The notes: a model not told the origin generated them from the sequence alone. Positions 28,321 to 36,153 are shown, numbered from the stretch's first letter. The stretch is DNA of 64,000 nt from Symbiobacterium thermophilum IAM 14863 (GCF_000009905.1 NC_006177.1:1550001-1614000); one strand, 5' to 3'. Program-made: numbers and translations.

Positions 28321-28560
28321 ATGGCGAGCAACAACCAGAGCAGCAACAACTCCATCCTGGTGTCCCAGGCCCGCGCCGCGCTGGAGCAGATGAAGAACGA
28401 GACCGCGGCGGAGCTCGGCATCCAGAACTACGCGCAGCAGTACAAGGGCGACCTGCCCAGCCGGGTCAACGGTTCCGTGGGCGGGTACATGGTCAAGAAG
28501 ATGATCGCCCTGGCCGAGCAGCAGCTGGCCGGCGGCACGGGCACCACCACCATCCGGTAA
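28321..28560 (+). CDS. Alpha/beta-type small acid-soluble spore protein 2
   Basis: A 79-residue paralog of the preceding gene; the two share the core from SILVSQARAALEQMKNETAA through MIALAEQQLAGGTGT and differ in the short N-terminal (ASNNQSSNN) and C-terminal tails. It has its own AAGGAGGAG site. No separate sigma-G-like promoter is obvious in the 46-base gap, so co-transcription with copy 1 is likely. Confidence 0.95.
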   Translation: MASNNQSSNNSILVSQARAALEQMKNETAAELGIQNYAQQYKGDLPSRVNGSVGGYMVKKMIALAEQQLAGGTGTTTIR

Positions 28561-28598
28561 CCATCCTCAGGTAGCACGCAGAAGGGGGAGCAGTCAGC

Positions 28599-28859
28599 AT
28601 GGCCAACGTGTTCGGCACGGGTACCACCGGTCAGACGGGCAACAGCAGCAACCAGCTGGTTGTTTCCCGGGCCCGGGCTGCCATGGAGCAGCTGAAGCAG
28701 CAGACCGCCGCCGAGCTGGGCATCCACAACTACGACCAGCAGTACAAGGGCGACCTGCCCAGCCGGGTCAACGGTTCAGTGGGCGGGTACATGGTCAAGA
28801 AGATGATCGCCATCGCCGAGTCCCAGCTGGCGGGCGGTACCACCACCGGTCAGTTCTGA
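28599..28859 (+). CDS. Alpha/beta-type small acid-soluble spore protein 3
   Basis: An 86-residue, more diverged paralog. It has a Gly/Thr-rich N-terminal extension (ANVFGTGTTGQTGNSS), the helix AAMEQLKQQTAAELGIHNYD (Glu of the NET triad replaced by Gln: QQTAAELG) and the same SRVNGSVGGYMVKKMIA block. The Glu-to-Gln change lies next to the usual GPR cut site and may slow its degradation. It ends 9 bases before a bidirectional terminator shared with gpr. Confidence 0.94.
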   Translation: MANVFGTGTTGQTGNSSNQLVVSRARAAMEQLKQQTAAELGIHNYDQQYKGDLPSRVNGSVGGYMVKKMIAIAESQLAGGTTTGQF

Positions 28860-28868
28860 GCGGGTACG

Positions 28869-28900
28869 GGAGGCAGGAGCGGCGCACCGCTTCTGCCTCC
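28869..28900. terminator. Bidirectional terminator between SASP3 and gpr
   Basis: A 14-bp stem (28869-28882 with 28887-28900, one G-U) around CGCA. It abuts the gpr stop codon and follows SASP3 by nine bases. Confidence 0.75.
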
Positions 28901-29872
28901 TCAGTTGATGTAGCGCAGCAGATCCTGGGCGGTGACACTGGTGTGCAGAACCGCGTTCAGGCTGCCGGCGATCAGCTTGGCCATGTCCTCGGTGAGCTCG
29001 TCGATCTCCTTGGGCGTGACCACCAGCTCGCCCACCGTCGGCGAGAGCACCTCGCTGAGCAGTTTCTGCCGCTCCTCCCGGGAGTTGAACAGCTGGAAGA
29101 AGGGCTTGGTGCCGGCGAAGCTCTGGGCCATGGCCTCGAAGGCGTCCTGCACGATGGTCGTGGCGTGTACGACGGTGGGAACGCCGATGGCGATGACGTC
29201 GACCCCCAGGGACTCCCGGTTGAGCGCCTGCCGCTTGTTGCCGATGCCCCCGCCCGGGGCGATGCCGGTGTCGGCGATCTGGATCGTCGTGCCGATGCGC
29301 TCCACCGACCGCGCTGCCAGCGCGTCGATGCAGATGACCACCGCGGGCTTGATGCGTTCCACGATGCCGAGGATGACTTCGGCGGTCTCGATGCCGGTGG
29401 TGCCCAGCACCCCGGGGGCGATCGCCGCGACCGCCCGAAGGCCCCCGGCCACGTCGGCGGGCACGAACTCCCGCAGATGGCGGGTCACCATCAGCTTCCC
29501 GGTGACCCGCGGCCCCAGTGCGTCCGGCGTCGCGTTCCAGTTGCCCAGCCCCACCACGAGGACGGTGTCGTCCTCCTTCAGGTGCAGCAGCTTGTTCAAC
29601 TGCTCCACCAGGATCTTGCCCACCTGCTCCTGCAGATCCCGGTTTCGCCTGCGGAGCTGGGGCGCGTCAATGGTCACGTAGTTGCCGGCGGGCTTGCCGA
29701 TGGTCTGCTCCCCCACGCCCGGCATCACCTCGACCCAGGAGACGGTGGCGACGTCGTACCGCTCCTCCCGCATCACCACTCCCGGCAGCTCGGTCCGGGC
29801 GTCCCCCCTGGCCGCGGCGGTGGCCTCCAGGGCCAGGTCCGTGAAGGGGCTCAGATAATCCCGTGCCTGCAC
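28901..29872 (-). CDS. gpr: Germination protease (GPR endopeptidase)
   Basis: Aspartic-type endopeptidase that starts SASP breakdown at germination. It has 323 residues from the chosen start, made as a proenzyme in the forespore. Family blocks include LVVGLGNWNATPDALGP (about residues 108-124), VICIDALAARSVERIGTTIQ and DTGIAPGGGIGN. The GTG at 29870-29872 is preferred over the upstream GTG (29902) because GGGAGG is seven bases from it. It converges on the three SASP genes, so substrates and protease are encoded side by side. A sigma-F-like promoter precedes it, as for Bacillus gpr. Confidence 0.95.
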   Translation of the reverse strand: MQARDYLSPFTDLALEATAAARGDARTELPGVVMREERYDVATVSWVEVMPGVGEQTIGKPAGNYVTIDAPQLRRRNRDLQEQVGKILVEQLNKLLHLKEDDTVLVVGLGNWNATPDALGPRVTGKLMVTRHLREFVPADVAGGLRAVAAIAPGVLGTTGIETAEVILGIVERIKPAVVICIDALAARSVERIGTTIQIADTGIAPGGGIGNKRQALNRESLGVDVIAIGVPTVVHATTIVQDAFEAMAQSFAGTKPFFQLFNSREERQKLLSEVLSPTVGELVVTPKEIDELTEDMAKLIAGSLNAVLHTSVTAQDLLRYIN

Positions 29873-29912
29873 ATCTTTCCCTCCCGATTCGGTGGGTAAC
29901 ACCGCCTGCGCC

Positions 29913-29942
29913 TATTCTCTCCTGCGCAATGGCGGCGCATAC
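29913..29942 (-). promoter_or_regulatory. Sigma-F-like promoter of gpr
   Basis: Read on the minus strand: GTATG (29938-29942), 15 bases, then GGAGAGAATA (29913-29922). The -10 fits the Bacillus sigma-F pattern GGnrAnAHTR at every fixed position; the -35 fits GYWTA at 4 of 5. It lies 40 bases before the gpr start. Confidence 0.5.
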
Positions 29943-30005
29943 CTGCGCGGCAGGGATCGATTGGCCTGTGTGGATGGCCTGGCGGATGCGCCACGTGCGG
30001 ATTTC

Positions 30006-30034
30006 TTTACCCCCTTGATTGGTTCGGATATAGT
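30006..30034 (+). promoter_or_regulatory. Promoter of the DNA methyltransferase pair
   Basis: -35 TTTACC (30006-30011), 17-base spacer, -10 TATAGT (30029-30034, 5 of 6). It lies 27 bases before the start codon. Confidence 0.5.
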
Positions 30035-30060
30035 ATTAGGCAGCACGGCGCGTCCGGGGG

Positions 30061-30954
30061 GTGGCAACGACGAGCAGCGGGCAGAAGGGGCTGAAGCCCC
30101 ACCACATCGATATGGGCGAGCGGGGCATCTACCACACCGACAACCGGCTGAATGACCTGACCGGCAAGGAGTGGGTCTTCGCCACCCGGTCGGTCATCAA
30201 CAAGAGCTACCCGCCTTCCTTCCAGTTTGCGCTGCGCAGCCGGCACGGCGGCCAGAAGCCGCCGGAACTGTGCGCGGACCTGATCCGCACGTTCACCAAG
30301 TCCGGCGAGCGCGTGCTCGACCCGTTCATGGGGGTGGGCGGCACGCTCATTGGCGCGACCATCTCCGGCCGGCGGGCGGTGGGGGTGGAGATCAACCCCC
30401 GCTGGATCGCGATCTACCGGGAGGTCTGCAGCCTCGAGGGGCTGCCGGAGCAGGAGGCCGTCTGCGGCGACAGCCGCACGGTGCTGGCCGGGTTTGAGCC
30501 GGAGTCTTTCGACCTGGTCCTGACGGACGTGCCCTACTGGAACATGGACCGGCGCCGCAGGTCGAAGGGGAAGTTCAAACGGGCCGACGGGCCCGCGGTG
30601 GAGCCGCGCCGCTCCAAGCTGTCGCCCTTTGCGCCGGATGAGACCGAGACCGACGTCACCGGCATGCAGGGCAAGGAGGAGTGGCTGGATACCATGCGGG
30701 CCGTGTTCGCGGCGGCCCTGCGGCTCCTGCGTCCCCGGCGGTACATGGCGGTCTTCATCGGGGACATGTACCACTCCGGCCGCTACCACATGCTGTCCGC
30801 GGAGCTGGCAGGACTCCTGGAGTCGCTGGGGCTGGTGCTGAAGGCCAACCTGATCTGGTACGACGTCTCCAAGAAGCTGCACGTGTACGGCTACCGGTAC
30901 GAGTTCATCCCTTCGATGGTCCATCAGAACATCCTGGTGTTGCGCAAGGAATGA
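30061..30954 (+). CDS. DNA methyltransferase (N4/N6, beta-type order)
   Basis: A 297-residue amino-methyltransferase. The SAM-binding motif is DPFMGVGGT (about residues 84-92) with GVEINPRW after it. The catalytic motif reads TDVPYWN (about 155-161), a DPPY-type tetrapeptide as DVPY. A variable, basic loop (RRRRSKGKFKRADGP) after the catalytic motif could serve target recognition. Motif IV and motif I are both in the same half, and the C-terminal part carries DMYHSGRYHML. The GTG at 30061 is placed by the open frame and GGGGGG upstream. A second methyltransferase follows 18 bases later. No restriction endonuclease gene is recognisable on either side. Confidence 0.85.
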   Translation: MATTSSGQKGLKPHHIDMGERGIYHTDNRLNDLTGKEWVFATRSVINKSYPPSFQFALRSRHGGQKPPELCADLIRTFTKSGERVLDPFMGVGGTLIGATISGRRAVGVEINPRWIAIYREVCSLEGLPEQEAVCGDSRTVLAGFEPESFDLVLTDVPYWNMDRRRRSKGKFKRADGPAVEPRRSKLSPFAPDETETDVTGMQGKEEWLDTMRAVFAAALRLLRPRRYMAVFIGDMYHSGRYHMLSAELAGLLESLGLVLKANLIWYDVSKKLHVYGYRYEFIPSMVHQNILVLRKE

Positions 30955-30972
30955 CGGAAGAGGAGGGGCCCG

Positions 30973-32016
30973 GTGAAGCCGCTCTGGGTGCAGAACCGGA
31001 AGTACATCGGCAGCAAGCACAACCTGCTGCCGTTCATCGAGCAGGTGGTGGCGGAGCGGGCCCCTGAGGCCCGCTCCCTCGCCGACCCGTTCACCGGCTC
31101 CGCGGTGGTCGCGTACCATTTCGCCGCCCGGGGCCTGACCGTCGCCGCAGCCGACAACCTCTACCACAACTACATCGCCGCCCGGTGCTTCCTGGGCGGC
31201 CGCCCGGGCGAGGTGCGCTGGGACCGGGTGGCCGAGCTGATCGCCCATCTGAACCGGCTGCCACCGGAGCAGGGCTACTGCTGGCGGGAGTACGGCGGCA
31301 CCTACTTCACGCCGGAGAACGCCGGCCGTATCGACGCCGTCCGGGAACAGATCGCCCGCTGGCGGCAGGAGCGGATCATCGGGGAGCAGGAGGAGGCGGT
31401 GCTGCTCACGAGTCTGATCTACGCTGCCGACAAGGTCGCCAACACCTGCGGCCAGTACGACGCCTTCCTGAAGCACCTGGGCGCGAAGCCCTATGCCGAG
31501 GACGGCACCCACCTGGTTGACGCGACGGTCTACAAGCCGCTGGAGCTGGGCCTGCCGCAGGTGGTGGAGTCGGAGGCCAACCGGGTTTACTGCGGCGATG
31601 CCGATCACCTGATCGACCGGATGGAGGCGGACGTGCTCTACCTGGATCCGCCGTACAACAGCCGGCAGTACATTGACAACTACCACGTGCTGGAGAACAT
31701 CGCCCGATGGGAGAAGCCCCGCCTGTACGGCAAGACCCGCAAGTTTGCCCGGGACGGTCTGAAGTCCGCCTATTCCCGGCGGTCGACGGCCGGGGCACAT
31801 CTCACCCGGCTGATCCAGCGGGCGCGGGCGCGGCACATCCTGCTCTCTTATAACAATGAAGGAATCATCCCGGACGAGGTGATCCGGGCCGCACTGGAGC
31901 AGCGGGGCCCGGTGGAGCTGTTCGAGCGGCGCTACGCCATCTTCGGCAACGGCGCGGGGCGCTCGGGCCGACGGCCGATCGTGGAGCGGCTGTTCTACTG
32001 CAGAGTGGTGCGATAA
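30973..32016 (+). CDS. D12-class N6-adenine DNA methyltransferase
   Basis: A 347-residue Dam-like enzyme. The N-terminus KYIGSKHNLLPFI is the D12 motif X region; DPFTGSAVVAYHF (about residues 38-50) is motif I; YLDPPYNSRQY (about 223-233) is the catalytic motif IV. The insert between them (about 70-200) is the target recognition part. The GTG start has GAGGAGGGG upstream. It is co-transcribed with the preceding methyltransferase. The pair could mark two sites or two strands of one asymmetric site, as in type IIS systems, but no endonuclease partner is visible, so an orphan or phage-derived regulatory pair is equally possible. Confidence 0.9.
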   Translation: MKPLWVQNRKYIGSKHNLLPFIEQVVAERAPEARSLADPFTGSAVVAYHFAARGLTVAAADNLYHNYIAARCFLGGRPGEVRWDRVAELIAHLNRLPPEQGYCWREYGGTYFTPENAGRIDAVREQIARWRQERIIGEQEEAVLLTSLIYAADKVANTCGQYDAFLKHLGAKPYAEDGTHLVDATVYKPLELGLPQVVESEANRVYCGDADHLIDRMEADVLYLDPPYNSRQYIDNYHVLENIARWEKPRLYGKTRKFARDGLKSAYSRRSTAGAHLTRLIQRARARHILLSYNNEGIIPDEVIRAALEQRGPVELFERRYAIFGNGAGRSGRRPIVERLFYCRVVR

Positions 32017-32052
32017 TACAACTTTAGAAGGATCATGGAGTTGCATGTGGAA

Positions 32053-32087
32053 TTCCTCCTTCATTCCGACCCAGGATGAAGGAGGAA
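32053..32087 (+). promoter_or_regulatory. Hairpin sequestering the ribosome binding site
   Basis: TTCCTCCTTCAT (32053-32064) is perfectly complementary to ATGAAGGAGGAA (32076-32087) across 11 bases. The right arm contains the only good ribosome binding site (AAGGAGG) of the next gene, whose ATG is at 32091. As RNA this hides the site, so translation should depend on opening the hairpin. Confidence 0.7.
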
Positions 32088-32090
32088 GTC

Positions 32091-33344
32091 ATGTCCAGGA
32101 GATGGATGACCGCCGTCGCGACGGCCCTGCTGGTGATCAGCAGTGCGGCGCCTGCCGCCGCAGCAGCCGCTGAGCCGGCTCCCGTCGTGGATTCGGCCCC
32201 CCAGCCAGACTCACAGCAGACTCCCTCGTCTCCCGCTGACGCCACCGGGCCGGAGGCGCCGGCCGACGCACCGGCGCTGCCCGATGAGGCGGCCGATGAC
32301 GACGCCGACCCGGAAGCCGGCGCAGCGCCCGGATCCGTGACGGATCCCGATCCTGAGGCCGAACCTGAGACCGAGCCTGAGACCGAGCCTGAGACCGAGC
32401 CTGAGACCGAGCCTGAGACCGAGCCTGACACGGAACCCGCCCTCTTCGCGGACCTTCCGCAGGATCACTGGGCCTACCCGGAGGTGGAGCGCCTGGTCGC
32501 GGCCGGCGTGATCCACGGCGACCCGGCGGGCCGCTTCCGGCCCGACGCCCCCATTTCCCGGGCGGAGTTCCTGAAGATGCTGCTCACGGCGCGCCGGCTG
32601 GATCCGGCCGGGAAGTGCGCCGGCCTGTTTGCCGACGCCCAGTGCTGGACCTGGTACGCCCCTTACGTGGAACTGGCCTACCGGCTGGCCATCGTGGAAC
32701 CCAAGACCGATATGCTGGATGACGAACCCGATTACTTCGACCCCGAGGGGGCCATCACCCGGCAGGAAGTGGTGACCGCCCTCATCCGCGCGACAGGGAA
32801 GCGCTGGACCGCGCAGACCATGCACTGGCGTGAGGCCAGCGAGATCCTCGGCCGCTACGCCGACGGCGCGGACGTCACGGAACCGTACCGCAAGCCCATG
32901 GCCCTCGCCCTCACCGAGGGGCTGGTGCGCGGCTTCGGCGACGGGACGCTGCGCCCGTGGCACCAGGTGACCCGCGCCGAGGCGGCGGCCCTGGTGGGCC
33001 GGGTGCTGCTGGACGCCCCTGACCTGCCGACGGTGAGCCTGGACGGCCATGAGGTGGTCTACGTCGACGCGCTCGACATGCGCACCACCATGTACACCAC
33101 CGGCGAGGCCGGCGTGGGGACGCGGACCGCCACGGGCGTCACCGTGCGGCCGGGCGCGGTCGCGGTGGACCCGGCCGTCATCCCGCTGGGAACGCTGCTC
33201 TTCGTCGAGGGGTACGGCTACGCGGTGGCCGTGGACACCGGCGGGGCGGTGAAGGGCAACGCCATCGACCTGTTCGACTGGGTCTCCCACCGGGAGGCGC
33301 TCCTCTTCGGCATCCAGACCCGCCGGGTCTGGGTCCTGCCCTGA
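32091..33344 (+). CDS. Secreted SLH and 3D-domain cell wall protein
   Basis: A 417-residue exported protein. It has a signal peptide (WMTAVATALLVISSAAPAAA), an acidic Pro/Glu/Thr linker with repeated PETE units (about residues 85-115) and S-layer homology repeats. The first SLH repeat (FADLPQDHWAYPEVERLVAA) starts near 117 and others are less regular. The C-terminal 3D domain is about residues 320-410 (AVDPAVIPLGTLLFVEGYGY and AVDTGGAVKGNAIDLF, with the three Asp). 3D domains occur in muralytic proteins of the MltA/Rpf/YuiC type. The likely role is wall-bound peptidoglycan remodelling, possibly in sporulation or germination. The ATG at 32091 is chosen because the upstream ATG at 32076 lies before the ribosome binding site. 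Confidence 0.88.
   Translation: MSRRWMTAVATALLVISSAAPAAAAAAEPAPVVDSAPQPDSQQTPSSPADATGPEAPADAPALPDEAADDDADPEAGAAPGSVTDPDPEAEPETEPETEPETEPETEPETEPDTEPALFADLPQDHWAYPEVERLVAAGVIHGDPAGRFRPDAPISRAEFLKMLLTARRLDPAGKCAGLFADAQCWTWYAPYVELAYRLAIVEPKTDMLDDEPDYFDPEGAITRQEVVTALIRATGKRWTAQTMHWREASEILGRYADGADVTEPYRKPMALALTEGLVRGFGDGTLRPWHQVTRAEAAALVGRVLLDAPDLPTVSLDGHEVVYVDALDMRTTMYTTGEAGVGTRTATGVTVRPGAVAVDPAVIPLGTLLFVEGYGYAVAVDTGGAVKGNAIDLFDWVSHREALLFGIQTRRVWVLP
32361..32432 (+). repeat. In-gene 12-bp repeats coding PETE
   Basis: About six tandem copies of a 12-base unit (GAGCCTGAGACC with small changes) encode the Pro-Glu-Thr-Glu linker. Such direct repeats can change copy number by slippage, which would alter linker length without a frameshift. 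Confidence 0.85.
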
Positions 33345-33356
33345 CAGGCAGAAAAG

Positions 33357-33376
33357 GAGCGGCCCTGGGGCCGCTC
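33357..33376 (+). terminator. GC-rich hairpin after the SLH/3D gene
   Basis: GAGCGGCC (33357-33364) pairs with GGCCGCTC (33369-33376) around CTGG. No T-tract follows on the + strand, so terminator function is uncertain. The remaining 170 bases to rsmD show no gene. Confidence 0.35.
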
Positions 33377-33546
33377 GGAGAGGAGAAGTGGGAGAGGAAA
33401 CGGAACGGAGAAAGAGCCCATCCTGTGGGGTGATTACCGCTCAACTCGGCATCGGCTCTCACTGATCGTTAGCATGCCCACGAGGGACGCGGCTATACAG
33501 GATGATCCGGGCGATTTCGGGGAAGAAGAGCGAAAGGTGAGTCGCC

Positions 33547-34125
33547 GTGCGTGTCATCACAGGATCGGCGAAGGGCCGGCCGCTGAAGACCGTCAAGAGC
33601 CGCGCCGTCCGGCCCACCAGCGACCGGGTGAAGGAGTCGCTGTTTAACATCATCGGGTCCCGGGTGGTGGATGCGGACTTCCTGGACCTGTTTGCCGGAT
33701 CGGGCGCTGTGGGCATCGAGGCGCTGAGCCGCGGCGCCCGTGCCTGCGTGTTTGTCGAATTGCAGACCGCCCACCTGAAGGTGGTGGCGGACAACCTGAG
33801 GACGACAGGACTGGCCGGGCGGGCGGAGCTGATCCGCCGGGACGCCCGCGCCGCTCTGGTCGATCTGGCCCACCGCGGCCGCCGGTTCGACTTCATCTTC
33901 GTCGATCCGCCCTATGGGCAGGACCTGGTGCCGGCGGTGCTGGCGCTGATCGATGGTCACGGCGTGCTGGCCGAGGACGGCTGGGTGATCTGCGAGCACC
34001 ACGCCAAGGACCCGGTCCCGGCGGCAGCAGGAGGTCTGTATCGGTTCAGGGAAGTACTGTTTGGTGAAACGATGCTATCCATCTATCGGGCTGACGCCCG
34101 TGATGCCGGGGGGCAGAATTCGTGA
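33547..34125 (+). CDS. rsmD: 16S rRNA (guanine966-N2)-methyltransferase
   Basis: A 192-residue SAM methyltransferase. The start MRVITGSAKGRPLKTVKS is typical of RsmD. RPTSDRVKESLFNII, then DLFAGSGAVGIEALSRGA (SAM site, about residues 45-62) and the catalytic FVDPPYG (about 118-124) follow in order. The GTG start has AAAGGTGA upstream. It overlaps coaD by four bases, the common Firmicute pairing rsmD-coaD. Confidence 0.94.
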   Translation: MRVITGSAKGRPLKTVKSRAVRPTSDRVKESLFNIIGSRVVDADFLDLFAGSGAVGIEALSRGARACVFVELQTAHLKVVADNLRTTGLAGRAELIRRDARAALVDLAHRGRRFDFIFVDPPYGQDLVPAVLALIDGHGVLAEDGWVICEHHAKDPVPAAAGGLYRFREVLFGETMLSIYRADARDAGGQNS

Positions 34126-34610
34126 TCAAGGCAGTCTGTCCCGGGAGCTTCGATCCCGTGACGCTCGGACATCTCGATATCATCGAACGGGCCGCCCGCA
34201 CCTTCGACGAGGTCGTCGTGGCGGTGCTGACCAACCCCCGCAAGGAGCCGCTCTTCACCGTGGAGGAGCGGCTGGAGATGTTGCGGGAGGCTACCAAGCA
34301 CATCCCCAATGTCTCGGTGGCGGCCGCGGACGGCCTGCTGGTGGACTTCGCCCGCCAGCAGGGGTGCCGGGTCATCGTGAAGGGACTCCGGCCGATTCAG
34401 GACTTCGAATACGAATGGCAGATGGGCGCCGTGAACCGGCAGTTGGACGGGAACATCGAGACGTGCTTCCTCATGAGCCGCATCGAGTACGCACACCTCT
34501 CCTCGAGCATCGTGCGGGAACTGGCCTACTTCGGCCGCCCGACGGAGGGGCTGGTGCCGCCGTTCACCGCAAGGCGGCTCCGGGAAAAGTTCGCCAAGAC
34601 ACAACCCTGA
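34122..34610 (+). CDS. coaD: Phosphopantetheine adenylyltransferase
   Basis: Penultimate step of coenzyme A synthesis. It has 162 residues. The nucleotidyltransferase motif CPGSFDPVTLGHLDII (TxGH) is at residues 5-20 and the second signature YAHLSSSIVRE near 124. Its GTG overlaps the rsmD end. It supplies the CoA and acyl carrier protein prosthetic group used by the fatty acid operon 5 kb away. Confidence 0.95.
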   Translation: MIKAVCPGSFDPVTLGHLDIIERAARTFDEVVVAVLTNPRKEPLFTVEERLEMLREATKHIPNVSVAAADGLLVDFARQQGCRVIVKGLRPIQDFEYEWQMGAVNRQLDGNIETCFLMSRIEYAHLSSSIVRELAYFGRPTEGLVPPFTARRLREKFAKTQP

Positions 34611-34628
34611 CGCGGGGAGGTTTGCGCC

Positions 34629-35096
34629 GTGGAGATCATGGCTCTGATCGACCGGCTGGAAGAGCTGATTCAGCAGGCCACCCGGGTGCCGCTCACCGGC
34701 AAGATCCTGCTCGATCCGGATGAGATTCTGGCCATCGTCGACGAGATGCGCGAGGTGGTGCCGAGCGAGATCCGGGAGGCCAACCGGGTCGCCCGGGACC
34801 GGGAGACGATCCTGGCCGAGGCCCGGGAGCAGGCCGAGGAGATCCTGCGGGAGGCCCGGGCGCTGGCGGCGCAGCTGACCAGCGAGGCCGCGGTGACCAA
34901 GGAGGCGCAGACGCAGGCCGACGAGCTGATCGACCAGGCCAAGCGGGTGGCGCGCGAGATCCGGCAGAACGCCCTGGAGTGGGCGGACGAGCTGTTCGCC
35001 CGTGCGCAGCCTGAGCTGGAGCGGATCGCGGCCGACACGCAGCGGGCCGTGGCCGCCGTACGCAAGGCCCGGGAGGAGCTGCAGAATCAGCTCTAG
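34629..35096 (+). CDS. Coiled-coil protein, ATP synthase b-subunit-like
   Basis: A 155-residue, highly charged helical protein. After about 30 residues (IDRLEELIQQATRVPLTGKILL), almost the whole rest is predicted coiled coil (Glu/Ala/Arg heptads, such as REQAEEILREARALAAQL). Similar proteins occur between coaD and the PDZ protease gene in other Clostridia-like genomes and resemble DivIVA/SepIVA or F0 b subunits. A cell-division or scaffold role is a guess. The GTG at 34629 has GGGGAGG eight bases upstream; an ATG nine bases later is an alternative. Confidence 0.75.
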   Translation: MEIMALIDRLEELIQQATRVPLTGKILLDPDEILAIVDEMREVVPSEIREANRVARDRETILAEAREQAEEILREARALAAQLTSEAAVTKEAQTQADELIDQAKRVAREIRQNALEWADELFARAQPELERIAADTQRAVAAVRKAREELQNQL

Positions 35097-35115
35097 CCGG
35101 CGAGGGGGGAGCCCA

Positions 35116-36153
35116 TTGCGGGCGGTCGTCCTGTGGTTTCGCCAGCTGGACGCGTGGGTTCGACGGCTGTTTGTGCTGTCGAGCCTCATTGCTGTTCTGG
35201 GCGCCGTTCTGGTCTATACGCCGACCCCATACTACGTGACGGCACCCGGCGCCGCCATCGACACCAGCCGGCTGGTGACGGTGGAGAACGGCGACGTTCA
35301 CCGGGGCCATCTGTACTTGCTGGTGGTCAACACGCAGCCCGCCAACCTGTTCTGGTACCTGTACGCCCAGGTGGACCGGCGGGCCGTGCTGGAGACGAAG
35401 GAGCAGTACCTGGGCAGCTTCGAAAGCTACGCCGAGTACCTGGACTGGAACCGGCAGCTCATGACCGAAAGCCAGCGCACCGCCCGGGCCGTGGCCTTCC
35501 AGCAGCTGGGCTTCGGCGAGGGGGTGCGCTCCGTCGGGGCCCGGGTCGTGGGCGTGCTGACCGACAGCCCGGCCCGCGGGCTGCTGCACGCCGGGGACGT
35601 CATCGTGGCGGTCGCGGGGGAGCCGGTTACCGGCAGCGAGTCCCTCCGCAGCCGGATGGCCGGCATCCCCGGGGGGGAAGAGGTGCCCGTCACCGTCCTG
35701 CGCGGCGGCGGGGAGGTGACCCTGACCCTGCCCACCCGGGCATCGCAGGAGGCGGGGCGCGAGGGCAGCGCCGTCTTCGGCATCACCATCCAGGACGAGC
35801 TGGAGTTCGACGACGATGCCGTGCCGGTGGAGATCCGCTCCGGATCGATCTTCGGGCCGTCCGCGGGCCTCATGTTCACCCTCCAGATCATCGACCAGCT
35901 GACCCCCGGCGGCCTCACCGACCTGGTGGTGGCCGGCACCGGGACCATCGAGCCCGACGGCCGGGTGGGGCGCATCGGGGGCGTGCAGCAGAAGGTGTAC
36001 ACGGCCGAGGCCGCCGGCGCGGACCTGATGTTCGTCCCCCGGGGCAACTACGAGGAGGCGATCGCCGTGGCCACCCGGGTGCAGGTGGTGCCGGTCGACC
36101 ACGTGCGCGACGCCCTGGAGTGGCTGCGAGCGGCCGGGCCGCAGGACGGATAG
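35116..36153 (+). CDS. Membrane-anchored PDZ and Lon-type serine protease (YlbL/SepM family)
   Basis: A 345-residue protein: an N-terminal membrane anchor (LFVLSSLIAVLGAVLVY, about residues 17-33), an extracellular linker, a PDZ domain (about 120-200; LGF..GV and ARGLLHAGDVIVAVAGEPV) and a Lon-like protease domain. The catalytic Ser is in GPSAGLMF (about 248) and the Lys in GGVQQKVYTA (about 293). YlbL has a role in DNA-damage checkpoint recovery in Bacillus and SepM cuts a peptide pheromone in streptococci; the target here is unknown. The TTG at 35116 is chosen because GAGGGGGGAG precedes it. Confidence 0.88.
   Translation: MRAVVLWFRQLDAWVRRLFVLSSLIAVLGAVLVYTPTPYYVTAPGAAIDTSRLVTVENGDVHRGHLYLLVVNTQPANLFWYLYAQVDRRAVLETKEQYLGSFESYAEYLDWNRQLMTESQRTARAVAFQQLGFGEGVRSVGARVVGVLTDSPARGLLHAGDVIVAVAGEPVTGSESLRSRMAGIPGGEEVPVTVLRGGGEVTLTLPTRASQEAGREGSAVFGITIQDELEFDDDAVPVEIRSGSIFGPSAGLMFTLQIIDQLTPGGLTDLVVAGTGTIEPDGRVGRIGGVQQKVYTAEAAGADLMFVPRGNYEEAIAVATRVQVVPVDHVRDALEWLRAAGPQDG

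Noticed and set aside
32076-32090. ATG at 32076 as start of the SLH/3D gene
   Set aside because: It lies before and within the ribosome binding site; the ATG at 32091 has ideal spacing and a proper signal peptide. It was kept only as a possible leader start in the hairpin finding.
32033-32431. Minus-strand Ser/Gly/Val repeat protein
   Set aside because: The SGSV pattern is the complement of the 12-bp PETE-coding repeats in the SLH/3D gene.
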